In this document: one piece after another, positions 20,411 through 32,479 of the stretch | How the letters are laid out: each line of letters opens with the position of its first letter | Position numbering within the stretch: the first letter of the stretch is position 1 | Assembly (NCBI GenBank): GCA_032433595.1 | Contig: JASWJB010000279.1 | Span: 1-59,668, forward strand | Length of the DNA: 59,668 bases | Direction: 5' to 3' | Origin: Conoideocrella luteorostrata | Lineage: Eukaryota > Ascomycota > Sordariomycetes > Hypocreales > Clavicipitaceae | Made by a program: the position numbers and the translations under genes | The notes under the pieces: model-generated | What the model saw: the letters and a program-made list of their open reading frames with translations, nothing else | Told to the model about the DNA's origin: nothing | Databases searched by the model: none

Positions 20411-22348
20411 TCATGGGAGATCATCCGCCTTGGAGCTCTCACCGTTCGAGTTACCATAGGGCTGTAGAAGCCATCCCTCGCATTGCTTGGCGTCCCCATC
20501 GCTGGTACTTTCAGCAGCGGGGCCAACTGAGGGCGGTGGGTTACTGTGACTTGGAATACTTGTTTCCTTCTTGGGGGGAGGAGCAGGCAAGGAAGCCGGA
20601 GCGACAGGCAGCAGACTAGACCCAGACGTCGCGAGCGCTGGCGTCACGATGTTCTGGGCATCATTCTCATCCTTGTCCTTCTCTTTGTTCATCGGCTGTG
20701 CCTCCTCTCCATCTTCTGCCTTGCTGGATTCGGACTCCATGAGGTTCTTTTGACGAATGTACTGAATAGACTGAAGAACGGTAAGGTCTTCTTGCTCTTT
20801 GTCGTTCAAAATCAGACGCTGCTGGATCGTCAAGCGGCCATGATTAGCCTCCCGTTCTTTGATCGCTGCTTCCCTAACCTCAGGATCGTGAACGAAGCGG
20901 CACTTGCCCTTCTTTCCGCATGTACCACCAGTAGAATAATATTTGCAATGTCGCGATACATCTGCCTTTTTGGCGGAAGGGGGAGGAGGCGCAGCTTTCG
21001 AGCGGGAAGACATGACTTCTGGCTTCTCGTCACCAGATGAATTTTCAGCTGGGCCTCTCATTTCATCCCCTTCGTCCCCTTGCTCTCGCTTTCGCTTGAT
21101 GGAGGATTCAACCTTGGCAAGCTGCTTTCTCAGCTTGTCGGCCTGCTTTTCAAGCTCGGCAGTCTTGTCTAGACTCTTTTGGGCAGCCTTCTTCGCCTCC
21201 ACTCGAGCCTTGGTAGGATAATTTTTACGTCGCTCAGCTAAGAAGGTAGCAACATCACTAATTCTGGTTTCTGTTAATAAAATGTCGCCCAAGTTGTGTG
21301 TAGAAACAAGCTTTCAAACATACTGCAAGGTCTCGGCTCCAATAAGTTCAGTGAGAGCCTTTTCTTCGCCTTCATCATCTTCTGATTCAGACTCCACGCC
21401 TGGTGTTAGACCAAGAGTATTCACCTTACGCTTCTTCTTTTTTCCAACCGACGGTGGCTCTGCTTTGGGTTTGTTGTCGTTCTGATTTGACTTATTATGG
21501 CTGTTGGGGCGATTTTTCCCATGGTGCTGATTGCTGTTACTGTGATGGCCTCCTCGACCACGTGCACCATCTCTATGCCCTCCGCCTCCGCCTCGACCAC
21601 GACGTGAATGCTGTCCAAAACGGTTGTCTTGACGCGTTGCTGACGATGGAGGAGGTGGACGGGCATAGGGAATCGATGGAGGGGGATAATGAGCTATACG
21701 AGAGTCATGTGAATAGGGCTGGCCATATGGCGCTGTAGCCGGTACTGGCTCATGTTCGTATGCATGTCTCCCAGGCCCTCCCGAATGAGGTGGTTTAGAA
21801 CCTCCACGATCACTATATCCTCCTCGTCCACGACTTCCCGGGTAGTGTGAGGGCTGTGGAGGGCCAGGAGCAGGCCAATGGGGTGGGTTCGCAGCCGGAT
21901 GGCCTTGATAAGGCTGCCCATAGGGCTGTGTAGGGCCATATGATGGTGGCTGGGGGTGCTGAGCAGACGATGGGTACGATGGAGGAGCATAGTTGGGATG
22001 ATAATTGGTAGAAGAAAGCGGCGCAGGGGCATGAGGTTGAGCAGCATGCGGTGCATGACCTCCATGGTCAGGAGTCCATTGCGACGGATGAGTTGGATAA
22101 CTACCTGCCGAAGGATGAGAACCCCCATATGAAGCATGATTGGTCGGATATGATTGACTGGCATATTCATAATGAGCTGGAGGAGGGTGATAGTCTCGAG
22201 GGCGGGGATACTGGCCGCCGCGTCCTCGAGTCCCCTGTGAGCTTCCACCTCCCCGACTTTGCCCTTGATGGGAATATGAAGCGCTCGGAGGCCCGTAGCC
22301 TGAACTCGACGGTGGCGGAGGAGGCGGGCCGTAACCGTAGCCAGACAT
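20411..22348 (-). CDS. NUFIP/Rsa1-like CCCH zinc-finger protein
   Basis: Exons 22348-21324 and 21263-20411 join in frame across a 60-bp intron (GTATGT donor, CCAG acceptor) to give 625 residues. The N-terminal half is Gly/Pro/Tyr/Ser-rich with RGRGG boxes, typical of RNA-binding low-complexity regions. Lys-rich KKKKRKVNTLGL follows, then the NUFIP-type block ISDVATFLAERRKNYPTKAR just after the junction, a coiled-coil-like Lys/Glu stretch, and a CCCH finger (CKYYSTGGTCGKKGKC...H; spacing C-x8-C-x5-C-x3-H). NUFIP1/Rsa1 proteins act with R2TP in box C/D snoRNP assembly. An open frame extends upstream to 22657, but the glycine-rich start at 22348 is the more natural ATG. Confidence 0.8.
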
Positions 22349-23080
22349 GGCTGATGGAAGCAGACGCGCTGCAGCTTGCGGCGTGTTATTGACAGAACAC
22401 TTGTCTGTAACCGAGGTCTCAGAGGAATTTGGCCAAATCCAGCCCCAGATTCCTGTTATGCCAATTAGAGTAGTATTCGTTGCAGGTACCGCAAAACCGC
22501 CAAGAGCAAAATAGACCAAAGGGCCGAGATAAAACCTCAGCCACGTTGAACAAAAGGGGAGGCTTGACCCAGAATGTTCGATAATAGAGCAAAAACAGAC
22601 GGTGCAGAATGAACAAGTGCAGAACGAAAAAAAAAAGAGAAAACAGTAGAAGTCCAAGGACAGGATCCCAAGCAGGATGGAGACTGGAAAAGGGTTGGAC
22701 AGCGGTCAAAAAATGCAGTTGCTGAGCTAATTGTCGAGCCCTGTGTCGGAGCCTTGCGATGTTTCGGTTTGGAGCCTGTTGCGAAGAAACTTGCTGGGCA
22801 GTTAACAGTGTCCAGTGGGTAAACTAGTCAAGGATGGCAGGCGGTGAACCGCAGCATGAGTGGTGTTAGGCAGAATTATTTCAGTGGTCCGGCTTGTCCT
22901 TGTCTTGATTGGTTGGTGGGAAAGATCTTGCAAAGGCCGTTGAAACGACTTAATACGACTCGCTACGACTTGGGATATGATTCTTCGACAGAGACAGCAT
23001 TTATTTATTCATTACCAAGACAATTGAGTAAACCTGTCCACATTTCCTATTGCTGAGAGGTACCGACATTGCCCCTAGAA
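22349..23080. promoter_or_regulatory. Bidirectional upstream region of the NUFIP-like gene and RPC8
   Basis: 732 bp between divergent starts. The open frame at 22349-22657 on the minus strand encodes hydrophobic residues without family resemblance and is probably 5' leader. Confidence 0.45.
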
Positions 23081-23935
23081 ATGTTCATCTTGGTATGTGA
23101 AAAGTACAATGGGGATACGGATGCCCCACGGTGCATCATGGCCTCTTAAAATCCAACAGCTAATGGACTACACGCAGACGAAAATATCGGATCTGGTGCA
23201 AATTGCGCCAGAAGACTTTGCCAAACATAGTATTGTTGCTATTGAAGATAACATAAATGCAAAATTTTCTAACAAGGTGCGCCTGATCGCTAGCCAATCG
23301 GTCTAATATCAGGCCACGCCACAAACTCACCCTTATTTGTGCAGGTCATTCAAAAGATCGGGCTTTGCGTATGCTTATACGATGTTCTTTGGTCGTCAGA
23401 AGGCTTGATAGGCCACGGCACGGGCCTCGTAAATGTCAATGGTAAGGCAGGAGGGACATTTGGCGGTTCCTTGCTAGCCGCTGACATGCTGCAGTTGAGT
23501 TCCGAATGGTCGTCTTTCGCCCTTTCAAAGGAGAAGTCATGCTGGGCAGAATTAGAAGTTCAACACCGGCAGGTATCAACTTGAGGACGGATTTCTTTGA
23601 CGATATCTTCATTCCATTTGAGGAGTTGCCTCAAGGTGCAGAATAGTAAGTCTGTTCGGTTGGAACTTTGAATACTGCGTTCCTGAGACACCTGACTGAC
23701 AAGTGAGTGTAGTAATCACAGCGAGCAGCTTTGGATTTGGAATCTAGATGGGGATCGTCTTTTCTACGATAATCATGAAATGGTTCGTTTCCAGGTCATT
23801 GACGAAGAGTGGCACGATCAAACGCCTGCTGGGCCGACACAAGGTGAAGACGCCCCTGCCAAGACGCCGTACAAGGTCAAGGGCAGTATGGCTCGCGAAG
23901 GTTTGGGAGTGTGCTTGTGGTGGGACGGTGCCTGA
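23081..23935 (+). CDS. rpc25: RNA polymerase III subunit RPC8 (Rpb7-like)
   Basis: Five exons (23081-23092, 23178-23276, 23345-23441, 23495-23645, 23713-23935) splice in frame to 193 residues. The tiny first exon is MFIL. Conserved blocks follow: TKISDLVQIAPEDFAKHS, AIEDNINAKFSNKVIQKIG, EGLIGHGTGLVNVNVEFR, FKGEVMLGRI, TPAGINLRTDFFDDIF, LFYDNHEMVRFQVIDEEWHD and the C-terminal GSMAREGLGVCLWWD. These are the N-terminal SHS2-like and C-terminal OB domains of Rpc25/RPC8, which with Rpc17 forms the Pol III stalk used for initiation of tRNA and 5S transcription. All four introns are 50-85 bp. No single long ORF marks the gene, so simple ORF scanning misses it. Confidence 0.93.
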
Positions 23936-24037
23936 TGTAGGAAATTTTCAAAATTCTGGGAGACGGGAGCGGGGGCTGGTGGTATAACATCTTGTATAAT
24001 ATACATCTGGTCTATTTGTTTGTTTGATAGCGTGAAT

Positions 24038-25003
24038 CTATGATTTGATACCCTGGAGAAGGCGGTCCTCAACATCGTCCAAGACCGAGTAATGTTCAAT
24101 GACAGCCAGGTTCTCGGATTCCGCCTTGAACTGCTTGTCGGGGTCCTGCCCAGGGCCACCCATGGGATTCGCGGGCATCTGTTGCGCAGCCATCTGCTGA
24201 GCCATTTGACTGGCGGCTAAGAAGGAGTTAGAGCACAGCCAAAATGGCAGGACGAATATAACTCACCATTATCGCTTCCCAACAGGAAGACGTAGACAAA
24301 CTGTAGACCAAAGATACACAAGAAATACCAACTGATGCTAGACATCCACCGGGGATCCATGTCTTTGGTCTGCACTCCAGCTTGCAGCATGCTCTTGAAC
24401 TTGATGGTAATAGGGAAAGGCAGTTTCACTACAGCTCTCCCGTTAGCAGCTAATCAAAATAACAGCGTCCGTATCCATGAATAAGGAATAAGACGTACTG
24501 ATAACGTATCCGCTGAAAAATGCATTAATCCAGCTCATGATCAGCGTGTTGGGAATAATCATGGCCATGTTGTTCTTCATCATGCCCATCATGCCCTCCA
24601 TTTGACTGGGGTCGCTCAGGGGATTAGCAGGAGGTTGGCCCTTGCGATCCGGCTCCTTTAGAAAGGCGCCAGAGTCGTAGCCAGCACACAGGTACTCGCG
24701 GCGGGACTCGAACGCCTTTTGCGACAAAACGTGGTAGTTGGTGTGGAGGGCTACGCCGCGGGCCAGCGCTCGCTGCTCGCGGATGCCCCTGGCGTCGAGT
24801 TTCTTGGGCGCCGTGGCCATGAGAACAGAGGCATAGTGGCGGAGAACGCCAGTGAGGACCATGACGATGGTGATGGGGATGAGGATCCAGTAACTGTGAT
24901 GGCATGGTTAATATGGTATGGGGGTTTTGGGTGATGGCGAGTATTGCTGGACGTACAATAATTGGGGGTCCCGGTGAAGGGTTTGTGCCGGAAGCTGCGC
25001 CAT
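24038..25003 (-). CDS. emc3: ER membrane protein complex subunit 3
   Basis: Four exons (25003-24957, 24893-24499, 24428-24267, 24216-24038) give 260 residues, the standard EMC3 length. The protein starts MAQLPAQTLHRDPQL, then the first membrane helix (FYWILIPITIVMVLTGVL), MEGMMGMMKNNMAMIIPNT, SWINAFFSGYVI, LPFPITIKFKSMLQ and the third helix region SSISWYFLCIFGLQFVYVFL, and ends with a Gln/Met-rich cytosolic tail. EMC3 belongs to the YidC/Oxa1/Get1 insertase superfamily and forms the hydrophilic groove of the EMC, which inserts tail-anchored and multi-pass proteins. It is head to head with SPC2, sharing 412 bp. Confidence 0.94.
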
Positions 25004-25415
25004 GATGATGGATCGAGTCGGTTGATGCTCGCGGGAATGAGCTAAGGCGAAGGAATTGGAGGTGCTCGTGAGCTGGCGGTTCGACGTCTGATGCGAAGGA
25101 CGAGATGAAGGTCGAAGCCGGTTCAACCTTGGTAGCGCCAATTCAGCGCGCAGGACAACAGGAAGCTCAGAAGCGGAGCTTCATTGTGCCGCTGCCGTTA
25201 AGGTGTCTAATGTCCAGCGGAGCCCCACTCCTCACCATCTATTGCTTGGGTGAAAGCTAAGGCCAGCTCTCCCTTCCGCCCACGACGGACACCGGGTAAG
25301 GAACAACGTACTGTAGCTGAGCGTCCGCTACTAAGAAGGACACTTCGCCCATACCACCAAGCATCTCACCACATTGAGCATCACCATCAATTGTGTGCCA
25401 AACTCAACCGCAGCT
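25004..25415. promoter_or_regulatory. Shared upstream region of EMC3 and SPC2
   Basis: Only 412 bp separate the two divergent start codons, so the genes must share regulatory DNA. I saw no TATA box or UPRE-like element that I can defend. Confidence 0.5.
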
Positions 25416-26227
25416 ATGGCCACCGAAAAGATTAGCCTGTACAATCTCGCTGGTATGTGAAACAATGTCGCGCCACCTCTTGCTCTCAGTGCAGCCCAAT
25501 GAATGCCAGCCAGCTAATACCCAAGTCAATAGACCTCAAAAACACCTCCGATGACGCCCTCCCCAACTACTTGAACTCTCTCAAATTCAAGCAATCCCAC
25601 TTCTTAACAGATGTTAGACTGGCCCTAGGCTACAGCGCCTTCGCCATCGCAGCAGCCTGCTTCGGGTGGGACTATAAGTTCGGTTTCGAAAACACCAAAT
25701 ACTACACTGCTGCGGCTGTGACCGTATACGCCCTTCTCAATGGCTTTCTTACATTCTGGATGTCAAGTGTAGAGAAAGGAACGATTTATCAGGGCTTAAC
25801 GCCCTCAGGGGAACGGGTATGTACTGAGGATAACTGGCACGCTCAGCCCGGCTTACAAAACACTTGTTGACGTCTTATGGTCCAGATTACAATCCGAACC
25901 ACAACCAAGAAGAACGACCCAACTTACTACCTCACCGCCGTCGTTGAAAACAAAACAGGCGAGCCTCAGTCAATTGAGGTATCCAAGAGCTTTGCCTCGT
26001 GGTTTGACGAGACCGGCCACTTCGTTGTGAAGCCGTTCCAGGAGTTTTTGGCGTCGGCGGTGCCGGCTATTGGGAAGCGGGATCCTAAGAAAGTGAAGAG
26101 TGTGGCGCAGGATATGTTAGGCGCCAACCCGGAGTTGTTGGATGCTATGTTGGCGGGTGCAGGCGACGAGGGGAGCTCAACAGCAGCGGAGACGGCTGAG
26201 AAGAAGGGCAAGAGGAGAAAGAATTGA
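25416..26227 (+). CDS. spc2: Signal peptidase complex subunit 2 (SPC25 family)
   Basis: Three exons (25416-25452, 25533-25816, 25886-26227) give 220 residues. The first exon is MATEKISLYNLA. The second carries DLKNTSDDALPNYLNSLKF, SHFLTDVRLALGYSAFAIAA (first helix) and YYTAAAVTVYALLNGFLTFW (second helix), the two-helix hairpin of SPC25. The third has TTKKNDPTYYLTAVVENK, the cytosolic domain, and a Lys/Arg-rich end. SPC2 supports signal-peptide cleavage and links the signal peptidase complex to the translocon in the ER membrane. Confidence 0.92.
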
Positions 26228-26537
26228 GTAGGAGAAAGGGAACTCCGGAGTGCATTCGGTGTAGGACGGGGTATAAGGGGCTTGGAATCAATGTATGGCG
26301 TCGCGAGGGGATCTGTACCGTGTCCAAAATACCATGGCGAGTGTTGTACCCGTATAAATGCGAATATGTTTTGGTAGATTTATCGGAGCTCGTCTGATGC
26401 AAAACAGGCACCATGAGGAGGCCGACTTGCCACTCGCAACGAATACCGAACATACTGTATTCATTCATTTTATTGGTCTATATGCCTTCACGTGCAACCT
26501 CTATGGCCCTACCATCATATTCTATCATTTTAATAAT
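26228..26537. other. Convergent 3' flanks of SPC2 and MMS19
   Basis: 310 bp with AT-rich sequence toward MMS19. No coding signal is seen. Confidence 0.6.
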
Positions 26538-29500
26538 CTATTTCACATCTGCCCATGCACCACGCGCCAAACGTGCCGTACTTCTTAAATCACGAACCTT
26601 ATGACCACATGCAGTTGACAAGTCCCTTTGGACTTGTGGCTCATACGCCAACAAGTGTCTGGGCTCAAACATGCGTGGTAGTCCACCGACAATTTCCAAT
26701 GCCAACTTGCCGCAACCAGCTTGTACTTCCAAACTATTCGTACGGATACCATAGTCCGCTGGTAGCCAATCTGGACGACCACTAGGTGATGATCCCTTAC
26801 TTGTAAATATACCTGTGCAGATTTTAACTAAGCTGCGGAGGTGGTCCTCTGCCTTTTCGGAAGCTTCTACAAGAATACTCTTGATAACTTGTAAAGCGGC
26901 TATGCCGTCTGGCCCGGTACCTAAATTCTGAGCGATGCCGATGGCAATGCGGAGAATTTTGTCTGCATCATCTTCGTAGACTGAAAAGTTCATGTGTTTT
27001 ACCATAAGTAATACGGCTATACTGAAGTTGATCTTGATCAGAGGATCCGTAATGGCTGAGTCATATCCTAGAGCAACATTAAGCATGGGTTTGACTAGTT
27101 CGATATAGACTTTCTGCAGCCACAGCATCCTGACTACGGCGAAGCTCTCCTTTGTGAGGAATCGCTGTGGCGCGACAATGACTTCAAGTCCCCTTGCAAG
27201 ACGGTATCCCGAATGAGAATCGTTGGGGGCTGTTTGGAGTAACTGCAGTACTGGGCGAACGTTATTGCCGCTGTATCTTCTCAACAAACCTCCCATCAAA
27301 GCGAAAAGAGATAGGCAAGTTTCCAAACTTGGTGCCAAGGAGTTGTCTGATGCGCCCTCTTTTGTCTGTTTCAGAGCAGATTCTAGGTTGCTCCCCAAGT
27401 CTCCCATGACTGCATCAAGTGTTTCGATGTTGTGCTTGTTGGCTAATATAGCGAGCATCGATCTTCGGACGGGTCTTGACACCGCATCAAGCTGAGAAAT
27501 ATCTGCGGACACATCCTCTAGCAGGATTTGTTGGGCTACTTTACTCTCATACTTTCGCTTATGTTAGCTTTCGTGTACCTGACCAGAAACAGGGGGAGAC
27601 TAACAAGTTTGGCTATACGTGAAGGTCTTAATGATTCCAGTATGCCAAGAGATAGAATATTTAATGGCTTGTCTGTTAACCAACTCCATGAAGATACAGT
27701 GCCTGACGTGTTGACCTCTGCTTCGTGAAAAAGGTTCAATGAATACTTTTCTACATGTAAAGAGGATTGTTGTCCTTCACTTAGCTGATGAATGACGAAG
27801 CTGGCCAGCTCGGAGAGGAGATAGAGATAGCGCCGCTCGTGTTGAGGCTCCGAACCAGTAAAGTCATCACTTAACAAAAGCTGTCCCTCAACCATGCCTG
27901 ATTTTGTCGCTCGGGTATACAACAAACCAACGACATAAAGAGCAACCAGTAATGCATCATTGCGCGCTTCTGCAATAGATTTCAAAGTTACAGCCTGTGC
28001 TGTTTCTTGGCTCTGGTTGGCGGTGCCGAGAGAAGCCAGCAACGGGTACTTAGTCGCAATTGAGTCGAGTGAGGAGCTGCATTCTTTTTGCTCGGTTGTA
28101 GAATCTTGCTCCAGGCAAGCGTCATTGAAGTATCGCACGGCCGAATGTATACCTGCCAACAAGGAACAAAGTATTCTGGGACTGGCCTTACTGTGGATGG
28201 CGCTAAATAGCTCTGTCACAAGTGCCCGTATGACCTCGAGGTACTGTTCCATAGTACCGGAGACATTTTCCGTGGCTGAAGAGCAACCGATATATGCTAA
28301 CAGAGGACCGAGTGACTGGATCGCATCCAAGGAGTCATGTGTGAGATTTGCGATCGAGTGACGGAGAATTGATGTTGTCTTGCCAACAAGTGGTAGGAAA
28401 CCTTCAGGATATGCTTGAATAGTCCGCTGCAATGCTTTTGTAGCTTCATTAACCAAATCATCTGCGCCACTTCGACGGGCTTTCTCATCCCAAGATTTCG
28501 TGGTGATGTGGAACAACTTTTCACAGCTATCAGCGCAAGTTGATACAGGAAGCAACAACTGTCGACTTCGATTTGCTGCCTCTCCCGACGCCAACAACTT
28601 GACTTCCTTTTGACCAGTCAGAGCGCCGACTCCTTGGACCGCCTCTGTTGATATTTTAAGGTCTTCGTCTGTGGCATCCGGTTTTCCAGGTAGCTCTAGG
28701 GAGACCTTGTAAATATCTGCATACAATGTCTTGAAAACACCATCAACAGCAGCGAAGTCGCATCTGTCTTGCTCGGACATCTCTGTGTCGGTAAGTAAGA
28801 GTCGAGTTTCTAGGATAATTCGCAAGATCTTGAGAAGATCTAGACTGTGAGTTGGAGACTTCGGATGGCGCATGTTCTCTTTGATGTGCGTGACTGTTGG
28901 CGCAACGATGAGTACGAATGAGTTAGGGCTGGCGCTTAGAATGCTAACGAGAAGGCGCCCAGCTGATGTTGCGTACATAGGGGCTGCCAAGTCGGCAACA
29001 CAATCTCTTGTAGCTGTTAAAGTGTAATCGCGCAAGTCATCGCCAGTCAGTCTGATGGCGAGAGTCTTTAAGACTTCAAGAGTAGCCCATATCGTATCCT
29101 CGACTTCCCCATTTCGGACTTCGTATTTCAAGCTAGTCCATATTCTGTTGGCATATGGCGTGATGGATTCTGCCGGCTCCTGATATTCTTCAAGGCAGGC
29201 CTTGATGGTTCTTAACACATCAACCTATTTGCTTCGATGTAAGCATGTTATGTCAAGTGGGTGCTGGAAACAAATACTAACCTTGACGTTGACCGTAACG
29301 CCGTCGCCTTGATCTAATTTACCAATGAGAAAAGGCAAGGCAAGAGAAGCTAAATGATGTGTGGATGAGAAACATTTGCGCAGTCGTAGCTTAAGCTCTT
29401 CGGGCGTCACGCCGCTTTGGGCAGTTCTTGGCAATGTGATAGGGAAATATGACTTGAAGGCACCGTAGACTTCCTCAAGAGTCTCCTTGGAGGTGGAATA

Positions 29501-30325
29501 CCCGGAAGTAAACAGCCGCAGAATATCGAACCATACTACCAAACAATCTGGGTCTCGTTCATTCGCAAAAAGATGCACCAGATCTTTCATGAAGGCAGCA
29601 TTCTCCCCGTCGCGCTGCCGGAGATCATTGACCACTTCTGCATTGGAGATGAGCGATTTAATTAGCTCGTATACTGCAAGACGCGTTTTTGATATCTGTC
29701 GGGCAAAGTCGTCGTTCAATTTGCAGATTTTCTGGACGATTTCCCTGCCGCTTTTTGGATGGAATGATGTCATGGAAATGATTCGCGACAACGCCGTTGC
29801 AGATGCCAGAATGCCAGCTTTATGATCGACGTCGAACATGGCCCCAAAGAATGCAACTAAAAGGTCAACTGTATGGAATTAGATACTCAGCGTCATTCTA
29901 TCATGTCCATATGCGGCATCTGACCTTGACTGGGTTTCAGTGTGTCCGGTTTCAGGTAATACAAAGTTCTGGACAAGAATTCCAACGCTACTCCAATTTA
30001 GTTACTCCGATCAGACGGCGCGGGTGTTCGAGTTCATCTAACCTTTCGCTCTAGCAGTCCAGTCTGGAGTGGTATCAGCATCTTGCATCATGTCATCCTC
30101 GTCGTTGCCCGGCATCCACGGCTGGACGGACTCAACCCATCGGGCGATGGGATTAGTATTCGCGGGGGCCGTTTCGATTTCTGCAAATGATCAGACATTG
30201 CAAATATACAAGAAGGGATAAGTATATTGCGACCGACCCATGGCAGCTTTCTGAGCAACGCGAGCTGACTTTGCCTTATTATCCTCGAGAACGAACTCGA
30301 TGGCGAGTGGCCTGAAGTCTACCAT
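26538..30325 (-). CDS. mms19: MMS19, CIA targeting-complex HEAT protein
   Basis: Exons 30325-30238, 30180-30043, 29987-29925 and 29868-29282 and one from 29224 run in frame. They give an N-terminus with RPLAIEFVLEDNKAKSARVAQ, NPIARWVESVQPWMP, RTLYYLKPDTLKPSQVDLL and FFGAMFDVDHKAGILASATA, the MMS19 N-terminal domain. HEAT-like helices follow, and the end (LLAYEPQVQRDLSTACGHKV, then a DLRSTAR-type repeat) matches the C-terminal domain. Total about 1080 residues. MMS19 hands Fe-S clusters from CIA to nuclear enzymes such as XPD and DNA polymerases. The junction near 27.5 kb is unresolved: the two long frames are offset, and candidate introns (GTATAG near 27.62 kb to TAG at 27536, or a 50-bp GTATGA...GCAG) both work on paper. 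Confidence 0.88.
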
Positions 30326-30950
30326 TGCACCAGTGCAGAGGTCACCCTTGTGACCGTTTTCAGATCGAGTAGAGGAGGATTGATGAAGCTGTCAATTTGA
30401 ATCCCGAGAGGAGGTATTCTTGTCCTATTGCTATGCCCAACTGAAATGCGATGATTGTGAATGACGCGCTCTCAAATTGGGATGGAGGGGCAAGGAGCAG
30501 AGAGGAAGCTTAGTGACGGGTAAACGAAGCCCAAAAATCCCTCATCTGGAGACTGATTGAATGCCGGTCGATTCTTTATTAGCATGAAGCAGTAAGAACA
30601 GTCGCATGTGCAAGCCCAATGGCGATTCCAATATGCAAAACGGAATTTGGTTTGCGACTAGCCCGAGGTCGGGATGGCGATGGTGGGGGTTTACTTCTCG
30701 CAGCACGGAGTACTCTGTACCCGTACGCACATACAATAGCTACTTACAACTGTGGAGTGATGTCAAGTGAAATTCTGTAAGGCCCCACCCGGGTTTGGAA
30801 CGACAGGGGTTCAAGATAAACTGATGACGGGATTGAGTCGAGCTTGATTCGCTTTCTTGCAGTGACAAATTCAGCATCTGCATCTGCATCTGCGCCTGCA
30901 CAGGCACAGGCACAACACTCAGTCTGTCCGCTGTTATCTACGCCCAAACG
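30326..30950. promoter_or_regulatory. Bidirectional upstream region of MMS19 and ATP11
   Basis: 625 bp between divergent starts. It holds CACGGAGTACTCTGTAC at 30704-30720 and a short GCATCT/GCACAG hexamer-like run just upstream of the ATP11 start. Confidence 0.5.
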
Positions 30951-31958
30951 ATGGCATCCCTGAAAACACCCGTTCTTCGCCAACTCGCGAGCTACCCTTT
31001 GCGATCAACTGCACGCCTTCAAATCCAGCGTCGATGGGCCCAAGTCCATGATGTCCGCTTCCTGGCGACACAGCAACCGCCGCAAGCAATCCTTGAGAAG
31101 TACCGCGAGAAACTCGACAAGAAGGCCAAAAGCGAAGGCCTCGGCACTATTGACGACCTAAAAGCTGCATACGCCGACGAAATCGAGGCTGAGCGCAAGA
31201 AGGATGCGATCGAGTATCCGACCTCTGCAACCATTCCCCAAGCTACTGAGACTCCGGTCTCTCAACTCAATCGAGGACCCCTTCCGTCCCAATCGGACAC
31301 AACAGAAACATCAGATAAGCCCGCAAAGGCATCATCCATACCCTCGAGTGCGAGTGGGAAAGCTGCGATTCAATCGCTAGACGAAATTGTCGACCTTGCG
31401 AAAATCCGAGAGCTGCCAGAAAAGGAGTTGACCGCGGTTTGGCGACTGAGACACGCCAATTCGCCCCAGAAGCTATGCGCCGTCATTCCTGCCGCCTCAT
31501 ATAAAGCAATGGAAGATATGGCGCGTAAATCGCCTCATTTCGTTTTGCCGGTTCCACATGAGAGCCAAGGGGCGGAGATTCATTTCTTGCAATGGACGTT
31601 TGATGCTGCCTCAAATACTAGCACCGTACTCTTCACACAGCTGGCGGAGTTCAAGACTCGCGGCGAGTTTGCGCAGCCACACACAACTGTTACCCACCAC
31701 CTGGATTTGATCAACGACAACGGCTTTGTCTTGATGCAGGGTCAGACCATGGATGATCGAGGTGTTTCGCCAGAGCACGCTAAATGGTTGGTGCTCTGTC
31801 TCCAGCGATTCTACGGGGCCTGGGACGGCACGGAGAAACCTGACGGCGTAAGAAAAGAGAGAGCCGAGGAGCGTAGAAAGCTGGTAGAGTGGTTCGGCGA
31901 TGGTGACTCTAGATTTAGCGTCGAGAAGCTTCTTGAAGAAGCTGAGCGAATGGGTTAG
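30951..31958 (+). CDS. atp11: Mitochondrial F1-ATP synthase assembly factor Atp11
   Basis: A single 335-residue exon. The N-terminus (MASLKTPVLRQLASYPLRST, with further Arg and no acids) is a mitochondrial presequence. Helical KYREKLDKKAKSEGLGTIDD follows, then a disordered Ser/Pro linker and the ATP11 domain: LDEIVDLAKIRELPEKEL, IWRLRHA-like VWRLRHANSPQKL, MARKSPHFVLPVP, FLQWTF, FKTRGEFAQPHTTVTHHLDL and a Trp/Leu-rich end. Atp11 binds free F1 beta subunits in the matrix and prevents their aggregation before hexamer assembly. Confidence 0.95.
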   Translation: MASLKTPVLRQLASYPLRSTARLQIQRRWAQVHDVRFLATQQPPQAILEKYREKLDKKAKSEGLGTIDDLKAAYADEIEAERKKDAIEYPTSATIPQATETPVSQLNRGPLPSQSDTTETSDKPAKASSIPSSASGKAAIQSLDEIVDLAKIRELPEKELTAVWRLRHANSPQKLCAVIPAASYKAMEDMARKSPHFVLPVPHESQGAEIHFLQWTFDAASNTSTVLFTQLAEFKTRGEFAQPHTTVTHHLDLINDNGFVLMQGQTMDDRGVSPEHAKWLVLCLQRFYGAWDGTEKPDGVRKERAEERRKLVEWFGDGDSRFSVEKLLEEAERMG

Positions 31959-32282
31959 AATATATATTATTGTAGAGTTGTGAATATTAGATACTTGGTA
32001 AATCATGCATGGAGTATCATTTGAGGTACAGCTTAGCAGCTGGCGCGAAGGAACAGCTAGCCGCACAAGGACGTGGCATAAATACACACTTCACCAATTT
32101 TGATAGCGTACATCAAGTCGTCATTGTTTACATCGCGAGCACCCTAACATTTATGACCCACTCAGTATGAGTAGTCCTGGAGCTTACTGAGAGCTTAACG
32201 CATAATCGCCGTTGAAAAACTCCATACACTACTAGCTATCACTCCAACACGAATAACAAGCTATAATTATAATTATTGCTAA

Positions 32283-32397
32283 GGAATTGTTGGTTAATGT
32301 TCTCCGACAGATTACAGCCATTATCTAATTATGTTTTTTACGCATTGAGATGAGCTCATGAGAGACAAATATATATATATATGTAATTGTACCTAAC
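32283..32397 (+). repeat. Dispersed repeat, copy A (decayed)
   Basis: It shares ATTGTTGG, ATGTTTTTT, CTCATGAG and TGTAATTGTACCTAAC in order with copy B. Relative to B and C many differences are C-to-T or G-to-A (TTGGTTAAT for TTGGTCAAT, GACAGAT for GGCAGGG), the transition pattern expected of RIP or cytosine deamination. Confidence 0.6.
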
Positions 32398-32479
32398 GGT
32401 CTGACTCACACGCCGCGCCGCACACCGCCGTACGCCGCTGCACACTGCCACAACGCACATCCGCAAATTACTGTAACCT

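Noticed and set aside
20411..21292. CCCH-containing ORF as a separate gene
   Set aside because: It is the second exon of the NUFIP-like gene; a 60-bp intron with a frame-preserving acceptor at 21264 joins it to the upstream Gly-rich frame.
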